Counted from the first letter of the stretch, positions 36,075 through 44,902 are shown. The stretch: 64,000 nt of DNA from an uncultured Cytophaga sp. (GCF_937863595.1 NZ_CALMGQ010000087.1:2501-66500); one strand, 5' to 3'. The notes: generated by a model not told the origin, from the letters alone. Translations and numbers: made by a program.

Positions 36075-36611
36075 TTATTCTGCTGCTGGTTCTTCTGCTG
36101 CTGGTGCTTCAGCTGCTTCTGCAAGATCCGCTGCTGCTACTGGATTTTCAGCAACGATTTTTTTAGCGCGAACTTGTTCTGCTTTTGCTTCTTTAACTTT
36201 AACCTCTGCTGCTAAACGAGCTTTTTTATCTGCTTCTTTTTTGCCAGCCAATGCATCGCTAGAACTTGTCTTAGCTGCATGTTTTTGGTTAACCCAAGCT
36301 GAATATTTTTGATCTGCTGCTTCTTGAGTAATTGCTCCTTTGTCAACACCTATTTGTAAGTGTTTTTTGAACATAACACCACGCTCAGATAATATTGTGC
36401 GAGCTGTATCAGTTGGCAAAGCGCCTTTCATAACCCAGTCAAATGTCAATTCATCATTTAATACCACAGTAGCAGGGTTGGTATTAGGGTTGTAAGTACC
36501 CAATTTTTGGATGAATTTACCATCACGTGGAGATCTTGAATCTGAAACCACGATGTCATAAAGAGCTAATTTTCTTCTACCTCTTTTGCTTAAACGAATT
36601 CTAACTGCCAT
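36075..36611 (-). CDS. rpsP: Ribosomal protein S16 with long C-terminal extension
   Basis: The first ~85 residues are S16: MAVRIRLSKRGRRKLALYDI, DSRSPRDGKFIQKLGTYNP and MKGALPTDTARTILSERGV. The other ~90 residues are a charged helical stretch (KKEADKKARLAAEVKVKEAKAE) and an Ala/Glu/Pro tail (AEAPAAEEPAAE). S16 of E. coli has 82 residues; long tails are common in Bacteroidota. First gene of the minus-strand group rpsP-rimM-trmD-(rplS), with a good promoter upstream. Confidence 0.95.
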   Translation of the reverse strand: MAVRIRLSKRGRRKLALYDIVVSDSRSPRDGKFIQKLGTYNPNTNPATVVLNDELTFDWVMKGALPTDTARTILSERGVMFKKHLQIGVDKGAITQEAADQKYSAWVNQKHAAKTSSSDALAGKKEADKKARLAAEVKVKEAKAEQVRAKKIVAENPVAAADLAEAAEAPAAEEPAAE

Positions 36612-36675
36612 AGAACATTATATTTTTTGTTGTGAAACAAGTCGATGGAACACGTCCATCTTTTTTAACGAACTG

Positions 36676-36706
36676 CAAACTTACACATAAATTTGACGCC
36701 AGCCAA
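36676..36706 (-). promoter_or_regulatory. Bacteroidota-type promoter for the rpsP group
   Basis: On the minus strand TTG (36706-36704), a 20-nt spacer and TAAGTTTG (36683-36676) fit the consensus. The resulting leader of about 57 nt contains a small hairpin (GATGGA at 36644-36649 with TCCATC at 36655-36660). Confidence 0.7.
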
Positions 36707-36775
36707 GTTTATCAACAACTATAATATACTTGCTCACTTATTGGAAAAATGGATTTCAATTAAAGGATTTCACTG

Positions 36776-36783
36776 TAATTTTG
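36776..36783 (+). promoter_or_regulatory. Candidate -7 element for rdgB-udk
   Basis: TAATTTTG matches TAnnTTTG, 46 nt before the rdgB ATG. The -33 side is poor (TTTC at 36754), so this is tentative. Confidence 0.4.
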
Positions 36784-36829
36784 GGAATTTGGTGAAAGAA
36801 TGTAGAATTTAGCAAAAAAGCCCGAATTT

Positions 36830-37408
36830 ATGATTTCAATCTGTTTTGCAACAAATAATAAGAACAAAATAGCCGAAGTACGCTCAAAAGTTGGAGAGGA
36901 GATATCCATTTTAAGCCTTGAAGATATTGGTTGCTTTGAGGAATTGCCAGAAACATCTCCCACTCTTGAAGGAAATTCAGCTCAAAAAGCACGTTTTGTA
37001 GCAGATAAATACAAGGTGAACTGTTTTGCAGACGATACCGGACTTGAGGTAGATGCCTTGAATGGTGCGCCTGGTGTTTATTCTGCACGTTATGCCGGAC
37101 CAGCATGCAATCCAGAAGACAATATGAATAAATTACTTTTAAGCATGGAAGGTCAAAATAACCGCTCTGCTCAATTTAAAACATGCATTACACTTATTAT
37201 AGACGGAAAAGAAACGGTATTTCATGGTGCGGTAAAAGGTACAATCCTTACTGAACGGCATGGGAAGGAAGGATTTGGATATGACCCTATTTTTCAACCA
37301 GAAGGGTATTTAGTTTCATTTGCTGAGATGCCCTTATCAGAAAAAAATACTATAAGTCACAGAGCATTAGCAGTAGAAAAACTGATCGACTATTTAAAAA
37401 CAATATGA
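36830..37408 (+). CDS. rdgB: Non-canonical purine NTP pyrophosphatase (RdgB/HAM1)
   Basis: The enzyme hydrolyses ITP, dITP and XTP to monophosphates, keeping damaged purines out of nucleic acids. The 192-residue protein has the substrate loop CFATNNKNKIAEVRSK (residues 4-19), the catalytic stretch CFADDTGLEVDALNGAPG with the acidic metal residues, and FGYDPIFQPEGY plus SHRALAVEKL near the end. It overlaps udk by 4 bp (ATGA), so the two are probably translationally coupled. Confidence 0.95.
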   Translation: MISICFATNNKNKIAEVRSKVGEEISILSLEDIGCFEELPETSPTLEGNSAQKARFVADKYKVNCFADDTGLEVDALNGAPGVYSARYAGPACNPEDNMNKLLLSMEGQNNRSAQFKTCITLIIDGKETVFHGAVKGTILTERHGKEGFGYDPIFQPEGYLVSFAEMPLSEKNTISHRALAVEKLIDYLKTI

Positions 37409-38016
37409 AACCGCCATTAGTCATCGGTATTTGTGGAGGGAGCGGCTCAGGAAAAACGTATTTGTCCCAAAAGCTCATTGAAAATAGCCCAACAGCCAAA
37501 GTATGCTCGTTTCCACTAGATAGCTATTATTTACCAAGAGATTGGCAAAAGGAAGATTCTTTAGGCTATTTAAACTTTGACCTGCCGGAAGCTTTTAACA
37601 CGCAAAAAATGCTGTACGACTTCCTAGACCTCAGTTCTGGATTTTCGATTGAACAACCTATATATAAGTATAATATTTCTCCGCCAAGTATTGACTTTAC
37701 AATAATTGAACCCCGCCCCGTCATTATTGTGGAAGGCATCTTTGTATTCCATTACAAAGAAATTTTTAATCGATTAGATATTAAGGTTTTAATAGATGCG
37801 CCAACAGATTTGAAACGTCAACGAAGAATTGAACGGGATATAAAAGAGCGTGGATATGAATTGGACCAAATCCTCTATCGGTTTGATAATCATGCTGAAG
37901 ATTCTTTTAAAAAATATGTATTGCCCTATAAAAAAGATGCAGATTTTTTAATCGAGACACCTTTGAAGTTTGAATCTGCATACAATATACTCCTTGATCA
38001 AATTCGTGAACATTAA
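37405..38016 (+). CDS. udk: Uridine kinase
   Basis: Udk phosphorylates uridine and cytidine in pyrimidine salvage. The 203-residue P-loop protein has Walker A GICGGSGSGKTYLSQ (residues 8-22), the substrate region FPLDSYYLPRDWQKED, the acidic IIVEGIFVFHYKEIF and the lid RQRRIERDIKERGYE. ATP- and nucleoside-binding positions fit udk better than phosphoribulokinase. Confidence 0.92.
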   Translation: MKPPLVIGICGGSGSGKTYLSQKLIENSPTAKVCSFPLDSYYLPRDWQKEDSLGYLNFDLPEAFNTQKMLYDFLDLSSGFSIEQPIYKYNISPPSIDFTIIEPRPVIIVEGIFVFHYKEIFNRLDIKVLIDAPTDLKRQRRIERDIKERGYELDQILYRFDNHAEDSFKKYVLPYKKDADFLIETPLKFESAYNILLDQIREH

Positions 38017-38065
38017 ATTAAATTTGTGTTCTACAATGATTTATTTAGCTTTGCAAGCTAGTAAC

Positions 38066-38428
38066 ATGAAAAAAAATAGTTCTACATATAGATGTCTCAT
38101 ACTTTTCGCATTGGTTTTTACCATGCTCGGAGCGCTATGCTATTCGCCCATTCTTAAAGCGCATTCAAAAACTATTGTCTCAAATACTAAGGAAAATGAC
38201 AAATCAAATAAGAATGTTGCATCTGAACATTTCATTACAATTGATCATCACTTAGCAAATTCAATCTCTTTTTCATTTGATGCGAATGGAAGTTGGTTAC
38301 TTACACCCTTTAAAAAAATTCTCTTTGCATTGCCTTTTGAATTTGAACATGTTGTAACATCTGCAACGTTTCAAAGCTCCTATTTAAAAAATATTTTCCC
38401 TTTTGCAATTTCAGCACAGGCTCCATAA
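38066..38428 (+). CDS. Small exported hypothetical protein before secDF
   Basis: With the ATG at 38066 (MKKNSSTYRC) this is 120 residues with one hydrophobic segment (about 11-28, LILFALVFTMLGALCYS), a signal peptide or anchor. The rest has no recognised domain. A longer frame from 37970 overlaps udk and is less likely. It lies 49 nt after udk and 88 nt before secDF. I do not recognise the family. Confidence 0.5.
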   Translation: MKKNSSTYRCLILFALVFTMLGALCYSPILKAHSKTIVSNTKENDKSNKNVASEHFITIDHHLANSISFSFDANGSWLLTPFKKILFALPFEFEHVVTSATFQSSYLKNIFPFAISAQAP

Positions 38429-38516
38429 TTTTTTTTATACTTCTTTAATTCCCCCTGCGTAGCATTTTGCCTTCGCTTTAAATTGTTTACCAAAAAATTA
38501 CCTATTTATAAAACCA

Positions 38517-41495
38517 ATGAGAAATAAGAATTTAATTATCGTACTCACGGCAATTGTAACAGCGCTGTGTTTCTTTTACATCTCGTTTACCTTTGTTGCC
38601 AGAGGAATTGAGAAAGATGCGCTAGAGTTTGCATCTAAAGAAGATGGCAAAGTCAATCCAAACTTAAAACAACTTTATATTGACTCCATTTATAATGAGC
38701 CAGTATACAACTTTTTAGGTGCAGAATTTACCTACAAAAAGGTAAAAGAACTTGAATTGGCTTTAGGCTTAGATTTACAAGGTGGTATGCACGTTGTGCT
38801 TGAAGTTTCACCCGTTGAAATCTTACAAGCAATGGCAGCATCTAACGCAAGTGATGCAAATTTCAAACAAGCAATTGAAAATGCAAAATTAAAGCAACGT
38901 AGTAGTCAAAAAGCTTTTCAAGAAACGTTCTTTGAAGAATACATTGCTTTGGCTGGCAAAGATCAATTAAGCAAAATTTTTGCTAATGCATCGAATAAAG
39001 CAAGCATTGACATCCGTTCAACAGATAGCGAAGTTGAAAAAGTAATCAATGAAGAAATTAATTTATCAGTAGATCGTTCATTCAACATTCTTCGTAATCG
39101 TATTGATAAATTTGGTGTATTGCAACCAAACATTCAACGTGTAAGAGGTACGGGCCGCATTGTGGTTGAATTGCCAGGCGTTGAAAATACACAACGTGTA
39201 CGTAACCTATTACAAGGTACAGCAAAACTTGAATTCCTTGAAGTATACCAAACGTATGAAATTTTTGATAAGACAAACCGCATCAATGATTATTTAGTTA
39301 GCCTTGACAAAGAAAAAACATCTTCTGATGTTGATGCAGTTGTTGCTCCAAAAGCTGCTGCAAATTCACTATTGGTAGATGACGGCGACTCAAGTAAGGT
39401 AGCTGCGGCAGATACATCTGCCGCAAAACAAGATACAACTAATGTATCTGCATTCTACCGTTTGCTACGTGCACAAGGCACGTTGATGTATGAAACAAAA
39501 GATACAGCAACGATCAATGCTATTTTACACATGGATCGCGTTAAAACGATCATTGGTTCTGACTTACGTTTTGTATGGGAAAGAAAAGCAAACGAACTTG
39601 ACAACGGAATTTCATTGATTGAATTGGTTCCATTAAAAGTAGGTAGAGATGGCAAGCCTGCGTTAAGTGGCGATGTAATCACTAATGTAAGTTATGGCTT
39701 ATCTCCAGGTGGCAAAGGCTATGAAGTGTCTATGCAAATGAACGCTTCTGGTGCTAAAGAGTGGAGAAAAATTACAAAAATTGCAGCCGACGCAACAGCA
39801 AGAAATCCAAATGATGTTAGAAGAATTGCAATTGTATTAGACAATGCAGTATATTCTGCACCACAAGTTAGAAATGAAATACCAAATGGTAGTTCTTCTA
39901 TTTCTGGCAATTTCTCCTTAGAAGAATCAAAAGATTTATCCAATATTCTGAAAGCGGGTAAATTACCTGCTCCAGTTCGTATTGTTGAAGAAGTTGTAAT
40001 TGGGCCAACCTTAGGTTTTGAAGCAATCATGGATGGTATGATTTCATTGGCTGCGGGTGTTGTAGTGGTAATGTTATTAATTATTATGTACTACAATAAA
40101 GGTGGTTTAATTGCTGATATTGCATTGTTATTCAACATCATCTTTACATTAGGGATTTTAGCTTCGTTCAACTCTGTATTGACATTGCCTGGCATTGCAG
40201 GTATCGTATTGACAATTGGTATGTCAGTCGATGCGAACGTTTTGATTTTTGAACGTATCAAAGAAGAATTGGCAAATGGCAAATCATTATCGGCTGCAAT
40301 TGTTACAGGTTATGACAAAGCATTTAGTTCTATATTTGATGCCAACGTAACAACCGTATTAACAGGTGTGATTCTATTTGTTTTGGGTGAGGGTCCAATT
40401 AAAGGATTCGCTACAACCTTAATTATTGGTGTACTTTGTTCGTTCTTTACAGCTATTTATATCTCTAAAGTTATTTTGCTTTGGATGACTGAAGGCAAGG
40501 ATGAAAAATCTGTTTCGTTCTCTACAAGACTTTCTAGAAATCTTTTCCAGAACATGAATTTTGATTTCATCGCTAAACGTAAAATTGCTTACGTTGTCTC
40601 TTCAGCAATCATAATAATTGGATTTGTCTCAATATTTATTCAAGGAGGATTAAACTTAGGTGTTGATTTTAAAGGTGGTCGTTCATATATCATCCAATTC
40701 GAAAACCCAGTTGCTGCAAGTGAATTGAAAAACACATTGGCGGAAGCATTCAATGGTGAAGGTACTGAAGTTAAAACGTACGGTTCAGATCTGAAAATGA
40801 AAGTAACGACTAGTTACTTAGTAGAAGATGAATCAGCGAATGGAGATAAAATAGTAACTACAGCATTGAATAAAGGGTTAACAACTTTTGCTCCTGACAA
40901 TAAACACGAAATTTTGAGTTCTTCAAAAGTTGGTGCTACCGTTGCAGATGATATCAAAGACTCATCTTGGAAATCAATGATTGCATCTTTAATAGGAATC
41001 TTTATTTATGTATTGATTCGATTTAAGAAATGGCAATTCTCTTTAGGAAGTGTTGTTGCTTTGTTCCATGATACCTTAATCATTGTTGCAATCTTTGCAA
41101 TTTTACGCTTCTTTAATATCGACTTTGAAATTGATCAAGTAATTATTGCAGCCTTGTTAACAATAATTGGTTTCTCTATTAACGATACAGTTATTGTATT
41201 TGACCGTGTTCGTGAATTTGATGGGGAGTTTTCTAAATTAGACACGAAGACAATGCTTAATAAGTCAATTAATAGCACATTGAGCAGAACAATCATGACA
41301 ACAGTAACCGTATTGGTTACGGTATTGATCTTGTTCATCTTTGGTGGTGAAACATTAAGAGGCTTCTCCTTTGCCTTATTGATTGGTGTTGTATTTGGCT
41401 CTTACTCTACTATCTTCATAGCAGTACCAATGGTATTAGATTTAAGATCTAGAGATGACAAAGAAAAAGACGATAAAATTTTAGCTGGGAAATAA
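38517..41495 (+). CDS. secDF: Fused protein translocase subunit SecDF
   Basis: SecDF uses the proton gradient to pull preproteins out of the SecYEG channel. The 992 residues contain both halves. SecD shows LALGLDLQGGMHVVLEV near residue 80, the large periplasmic P1 domain, VELPGVENTQRV, and helices including PGIAGIVLTIGMSVDANVLI. SecF shows LGVDFKGGRSYIIQF, IGFSINDTVIVFDRVRE and GFSFALLIGVVFGSYSTIF. The TM4-type Asp (SVDANV) and the second half's NDTVIV motif, linked to proton movement, are kept. It contains a Ser/Ala/Asp-rich insertion near residues 265-310. It partners SecA at 22862, though not in one operon. Confidence 0.97.
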   Translation: MRNKNLIIVLTAIVTALCFFYISFTFVARGIEKDALEFASKEDGKVNPNLKQLYIDSIYNEPVYNFLGAEFTYKKVKELELALGLDLQGGMHVVLEVSPVEILQAMAASNASDANFKQAIENAKLKQRSSQKAFQETFFEEYIALAGKDQLSKIFANASNKASIDIRSTDSEVEKVINEEINLSVDRSFNILRNRIDKFGVLQPNIQRVRGTGRIVVELPGVENTQRVRNLLQGTAKLEFLEVYQTYEIFDKTNRINDYLVSLDKEKTSSDVDAVVAPKAAANSLLVDDGDSSKVAAADTSAAKQDTTNVSAFYRLLRAQGTLMYETKDTATINAILHMDRVKTIIGSDLRFVWERKANELDNGISLIELVPLKVGRDGKPALSGDVITNVSYGLSPGGKGYEVSMQMNASGAKEWRKITKIAADATARNPNDVRRIAIVLDNAVYSAPQVRNEIPNGSSSISGNFSLEESKDLSNILKAGKLPAPVRIVEEVVIGPTLGFEAIMDGMISLAAGVVVVMLLIIMYYNKGGLIADIALLFNIIFTLGILASFNSVLTLPGIAGIVLTIGMSVDANVLIFERIKEELANGKSLSAAIVTGYDKAFSSIFDANVTTVLTGVILFVLGEGPIKGFATTLIIGVLCSFFTAIYISKVILLWMTEGKDEKSVSFSTRLSRNLFQNMNFDFIAKRKIAYVVSSAIIIIGFVSIFIQGGLNLGVDFKGGRSYIIQFENPVAASELKNTLAEAFNGEGTEVKTYGSDLKMKVTTSYLVEDESANGDKIVTTALNKGLTTFAPDNKHEILSSSKVGATVADDIKDSSWKSMIASLIGIFIYVLIRFKKWQFSLGSVVALFHDTLIIVAIFAILRFFNIDFEIDQVIIAALLTIIGFSINDTVIVFDRVREFDGEFSKLDTKTMLNKSINSTLSRTIMTTVTVLVTVLILFIFGGETLRGFSFALLIGVVFGSYSTIFIAVPMVLDLRSRDDKEKDDKILAGK

Positions 41496-41511
41496 TACTT
41501 CTCAAATATTT

Positions 41512-41552
41512 AAAGAAAGCCTCTTTGTTGTTTTAACAGAGAGGCTTTCTTT
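41512..41552 (+). terminator. Terminator after secDF
   Basis: AAAGAAAGCCTCT (41512-41524) pairs with AGAGGCTTTCTTT (41540-41552), followed by more T residues. It isolates secDF from the sigma factor operon. Confidence 0.85.
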
Positions 41553-41621
41553 TTTTGAAATTATTTTTCTTAGCCTGTAACTTTTAATTCATTCGCTTCG
41601 TCTCACGTAAAATTCCAAAGA

Positions 41622-42095
41622 TTGAAAGAAAAGGAGTTTAATATAGTAGTAGAACAAACCTCACAAAGAATATATAGGTTTGTATTTAAAAATTTAAAAA
41701 GCGACGCTGATACAAAAGACGTGGTACAGGAAACCTATATCAAATTTTGGACAAAGAAAGATGACCTCGAAAAAGAGAAGGTTACAGCTTGGTTGTTTAC
41801 GACAGCATACCGAACTATGATTGACTTTATTCGCAAACGTAAACCTCAATTTAATATTGATGAAGAAGTTGTTGCTGAATATACGGACACGCGAGTTGAC
41901 ACAACCAACATGGTGCATCAGTATTTGGATCTGCTTTCGCCCGTTTTTAAATCTACAATTTTACTGAGAGATATAGAAGGTTATAACTACGCGGAAATAG
42001 GTAACATCTTAAACTTATCTGAAAGTCAAGTGAAGGTGTATTTATTCAGAGCACGAAAAAAATTAAAATCCATCATTGAATTGAACGAGATATAA
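41622..42095 (+). CDS. ECF-type RNA polymerase sigma factor
   Basis: A 157-residue sigma-70 family protein with only regions 2 and 4. Region 2 includes RIYRFVFKNLKSDADTKDVV and ETYIKFWTKKDDL; region 4 includes LSPVFKSTILLRDIEGYNYA and the helix-turn-helix IGNILNLSESQVKVYLFRARKK. It begins with TTG at 41622: the frame has no ATG or GTG between the upstream stop at 41571 and that codon. Two bases separate it from the anti-sigma-like gene, and the two barrel genes follow, all co-directional. It probably drives its own operon and possibly envelope or secretion genes elsewhere; its target promoters are unknown. Confidence 0.9.
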   Translation: MKEKEFNIVVEQTSQRIYRFVFKNLKSDADTKDVVQETYIKFWTKKDDLEKEKVTAWLFTTAYRTMIDFIRKRKPQFNIDEEVVAEYTDTRVDTTNMVHQYLDLLSPVFKSTILLRDIEGYNYAEIGNILNLSESQVKVYLFRARKKLKSIIELNEI

Positions 42096-42097
42096 TC

Positions 42098-42748
42098 ATG
42101 AACATAACTACGGATAATATAGAAGAGTGGTGTTTTCGATATCTTGAAAAAGATCTTGATTCAACTGAGCAAAAGTTTTTTGAGAGCGAATTAACTTCTA
42201 ATAAAGCCTTGCAAAAAGAATATGCCTTATGGAAAAAAACGAAGATTACAGATTTAGTTATTGATTTTCCAACACAATTAAACACTCCGCTATTACGATA
42301 TAATATGCAATTGTTGTGGTTGTGCATTGAATTATCCATCGTTGTTGGCTTGTCCTTGTTAAGTGTATGCTTTCCTTCAACAACACCTATTGTAAAAGAT
42401 GTACTGCCAACAAAAACGTATATCACAATCGATACCATCAAAAAGGATATTCAACAAGAGTATGTTACTTATAGCAAACATGAAGTAGTCAAAGAGGCCA
42501 ACGTATCTACATCAGAAACGCCACTTAATGCCCCCATTATTCAACCTTATATTGATTCAACAAACAGTGTAACTGCATTTCCTAAATCTGAAGAGCCGAT
42601 TTTGCCAACGACAAATCCAACATCTATTGACAGCATAAAAACACCAAAGGATTCAACAGTGAAAATTGCTACTCCCAAAAAAATAAAACCGACCAATAGA
42701 AAACGCAGAACAGGATCAAGCTTAATCCCCATAAACAATGATTTATAA
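42098..42748 (+). CDS. Membrane anti-sigma-like protein
   Basis: A 216-residue protein. Residues 1-60 are a small helical acidic domain (NIEEWCFRYLEKDLDSTEQK) like the cytoplasmic sigma-binding part of Bacteroidota anti-sigma proteins. A membrane segment lies near 70-90 (LLWLCIELSIVVGLSLLSV). The remaining ~120 residues are outside the cytoplasm and rich in Thr, Pro, Ser and Lys. No zinc motif (HxxxCxxC) is present. The call as anti-sigma rests on topology and position 2 nt after an ECF sigma gene. Its end overlaps the first porP/sprF-like gene by 11 bp. Confidence 0.65.
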   Translation: MNITTDNIEEWCFRYLEKDLDSTEQKFFESELTSNKALQKEYALWKKTKITDLVIDFPTQLNTPLLRYNMQLLWLCIELSIVVGLSLLSVCFPSTTPIVKDVLPTKTYITIDTIKKDIQQEYVTYSKHEVVKEANVSTSETPLNAPIIQPYIDSTNSVTAFPKSEEPILPTTNPTSIDSIKTPKDSTVKIATPKKIKPTNRKRRTGSSLIPINNDL

Positions 42749-43790
42749 ATTTTTATCCTTCCTATTTTTCTGTGGTGTTTGCATTTCTACCTTCGGGCAG
42801 GAATTGCAATCGCCGCAAATCAGTCAAAATGCAATCTTTGCTAATCCAGGATTGGCGGGATCTAAGGGACAGACGCGAATTTGCGCTTCAGCGGGTGTGA
42901 TAACTAAGCGTATTGGCGAACGTTCTTTCCAAAGTCCTTTCCACTCAAATACGCATTCCAATCTTACTCTTAGTGCAGATGGCGCCATTTTAAAGAAAAG
43001 TATTGGAATTGGTGGCTATATTACTAATACTAGCTATACAGTATTAAGTGAAGCAAATTCTACTCACTCCTTTTCAACTTCAAGCTTATTGAAAGCAAAA
43101 AATTTATCTCAATATAATTCACTCGGATTGGGATTTATAGTAGCACCAAAATTTTATTTAAACTCTACTGTCGATCCTGAGAAAAGCCATTGTCTTTCTC
43201 CAAGTATCAGTATTGGCATGAGAGAATCTAGCTATAAGATATCTTCTGATTCGAATCTTAGAAATTATCAAGGACAACTCAATGATGTCTCACATTCCGA
43301 AAAAAACTCTTATGTTACATTTGATCATATTTCTGCTGGTTTATTATACAATACAACCACGGGGTATTATGGCTTAAAAATAAATTATTTAAAAAGTGCA
43401 TTGTATAGACATGATATTAGTTTTGGCTTTGTAGGTGCACATTCGTTTTATAATAAAAAAATAACCAATCCAAAATTTTCATTTAACCCACAAATATATG
43501 TGGCCTTTTACTTAAAAACTTTTCAAAAAAATGTTGACCTACTACAAGCACCTTATTTTGTTAATCAAGGTGCTACATGCAATATTAATTTAGATTTTAA
43601 ATATAGAAAGTTTGTTTTTGGGGGCTTTTTGTATGCCACAAAATATATAGAAACTTCAATGGGCATAACAGCTGGCATTCAATATAATTCTACAAGAATT
43701 GTATTGAATTATATGGCTGCTCTTTTAAATACACCGGGCGGAATTTATTTGTCTGTTAATTTTTTATTAAAAAACAAAAAAGACGCTTAA
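42738..43790 (+). CDS. PorP/SprF-family outer membrane barrel, copy 1
   Basis: A 350-residue protein with signal peptide ending at CISTFGQ. The mature start ELQSPQISQNAIFANPGLAG is the family hallmark (the usual pattern is Q..PQFSQYM.N....NPAYAG). The rest alternates hydrophobic beta strands and loops, as in PorV/PorP-type barrels. PorP anchors the T9SS machinery, and SprF is needed for SprB adhesin secretion; many genomes carry orphan copies next to particular cargo. No cargo is adjacent here; the partners are a sigma and anti-sigma-like pair. A 92-bp block is identical to copy 2. Confidence 0.82.
   Translation: MIYKFLSFLFFCGVCISTFGQELQSPQISQNAIFANPGLAGSKGQTRICASAGVITKRIGERSFQSPFHSNTHSNLTLSADGAILKKSIGIGGYITNTSYTVLSEANSTHSFSTSSLLKAKNLSQYNSLGLGFIVAPKFYLNSTVDPEKSHCLSPSISIGMRESSYKISSDSNLRNYQGQLNDVSHSEKNSYVTFDHISAGLLYNTTTGYYGLKINYLKSALYRHDISFGFVGAHSFYNKKITNPKFSFNPQIYVAFYLKTFQKNVDLLQAPYFVNQGATCNINLDFKYRKFVFGGFLYATKYIETSMGITAGIQYNSTRIVLNYMAALLNTPGGIYLSVNFLLKNKKDA
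42778..42869 (+). repeat. 92-bp exact direct repeat, copy A
   Basis: Identical base for base to 43852-43943, offset 1,074 bp. It covers the end of the signal peptide and first ~25 mature residues of porP/sprF-like copy 1. The flanks differ at once on both sides. Confidence 0.95.
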
Positions 43791-43811
43791 ACACCTTTTT
43801 TAGCTATTACT

Positions 43812-44897
43812 ATGACTTATAAAAATTCAATAATTATCTTATTTTGTTTTATTTGCATTTCTACCTTCGGGCAGGAATTGCAATCGCCGCAAATCAGTCA
43901 AAATGCAATCTTTGCTAATCCAGGATTGGCGGGATCTAAGGGAGAAACTCGAATTAGTACGGCATTGTTGGCATATAAGTGGAAGCGTCAATATTCTGAT
44001 AATGCTGACAATAATGGCTATAATTACACATCCATTTCAAAGAGAAATGTATATAATGGTTTAATTAGCATAGATGGGCTCATTCTAAAAAACAAACTTG
44101 GTATTGCAGGATATTTAAAAAATGAATCATTGAATTGTACAGACATTTACAATTCTTATCAATACAATTCGTTAACCAATGCGCGTCACATTACCTATCA
44201 ATACACTAATATAAATATGGGGTTCATGATAGCTCCTAAATTTCAAATAACTGCACGCAATAATAAGAAGCAAGACCATGTTTTATCACCCGCGTTTTCA
44301 ATTGGCTTTAAAGAGACTCAATCTGAATACACAGGGCCAACTATATACACCTACCACCATCAAGACAGCACAGTAAGTGGCAAACAAAAAAGCTCCTTTG
44401 GGCTTGACTACGTGTCCGCAAGCTTATTGTATAGTTCGCCCAATAGTTATACTGGCATAAAGTTAAATTTTGGAAATTATGCAAATAACTTTATTCTTTA
44501 TGATGTTAGTTTTCTGTATGCTAAAACATATTCAAATAAAAAAATAGCAGAACCCAAATTCTCATTTACCCATCAATTTCAATTCACGTTCCCTACATTT
44601 GCATTACATGAAAATGCAGTATACTATAGCTATTATGACAGAATAAACAGAGACGTTTTAACGAATTATTTCAACGCCAATCTAGACTTCAGGTACGATA
44701 AATTTATTTTAGGAACCTTCGCTGGTTTCAATGGATATTATGGTGTTTATGGTGGATTCACAGGTGGGATTCAACTAGAAAAAATGAAAATAATTGTAAA
44801 TTATTCCCCTAGATTTTCTCCAAAAGATCATGGCAGTAGTGGACTCTTCCTTTCAGCCAATTTTTATTTAAAAGGAAAGAAAGAGCGATATAAATAA
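43812..44897 (+). CDS. PorP/SprF-family outer membrane barrel, copy 2
   Basis: A 361-residue paralogue of the preceding gene, 21 nt downstream. The signal-peptide end and the mature N-terminus are identical to copy 1 at the DNA level, while the rest has clearly diverged: the strands share spacing and phrases such as FSIGFKE/ISIGMRE and NKKIAEPKFSF/NKKITNPKFSF but few long matches. It is rich in Tyr and Asn in the loops. Same proposed role in the outer membrane. It is the last gene before the convergent radical SAM gene, with 5 nt between stops. Confidence 0.82.
   Translation: MTYKNSIIILFCFICISTFGQELQSPQISQNAIFANPGLAGSKGETRISTALLAYKWKRQYSDNADNNGYNYTSISKRNVYNGLISIDGLILKNKLGIAGYLKNESLNCTDIYNSYQYNSLTNARHITYQYTNINMGFMIAPKFQITARNNKKQDHVLSPAFSIGFKETQSEYTGPTIYTYHHQDSTVSGKQKSSFGLDYVSASLLYSSPNSYTGIKLNFGNYANNFILYDVSFLYAKTYSNKKIAEPKFSFTHQFQFTFPTFALHENAVYYSYYDRINRDVLTNYFNANLDFRYDKFILGTFAGFNGYYGVYGGFTGGIQLEKMKIIVNYSPRFSPKDHGSSGLFLSANFYLKGKKERYK
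43852..43943 (+). repeat. 92-bp exact direct repeat, copy B
   Basis: Second copy of the block at 42778-42869, in the same place within porP/sprF-like copy 2. Confidence 0.95.
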
Positions 44898-44902
44898 GCG
44901 TA

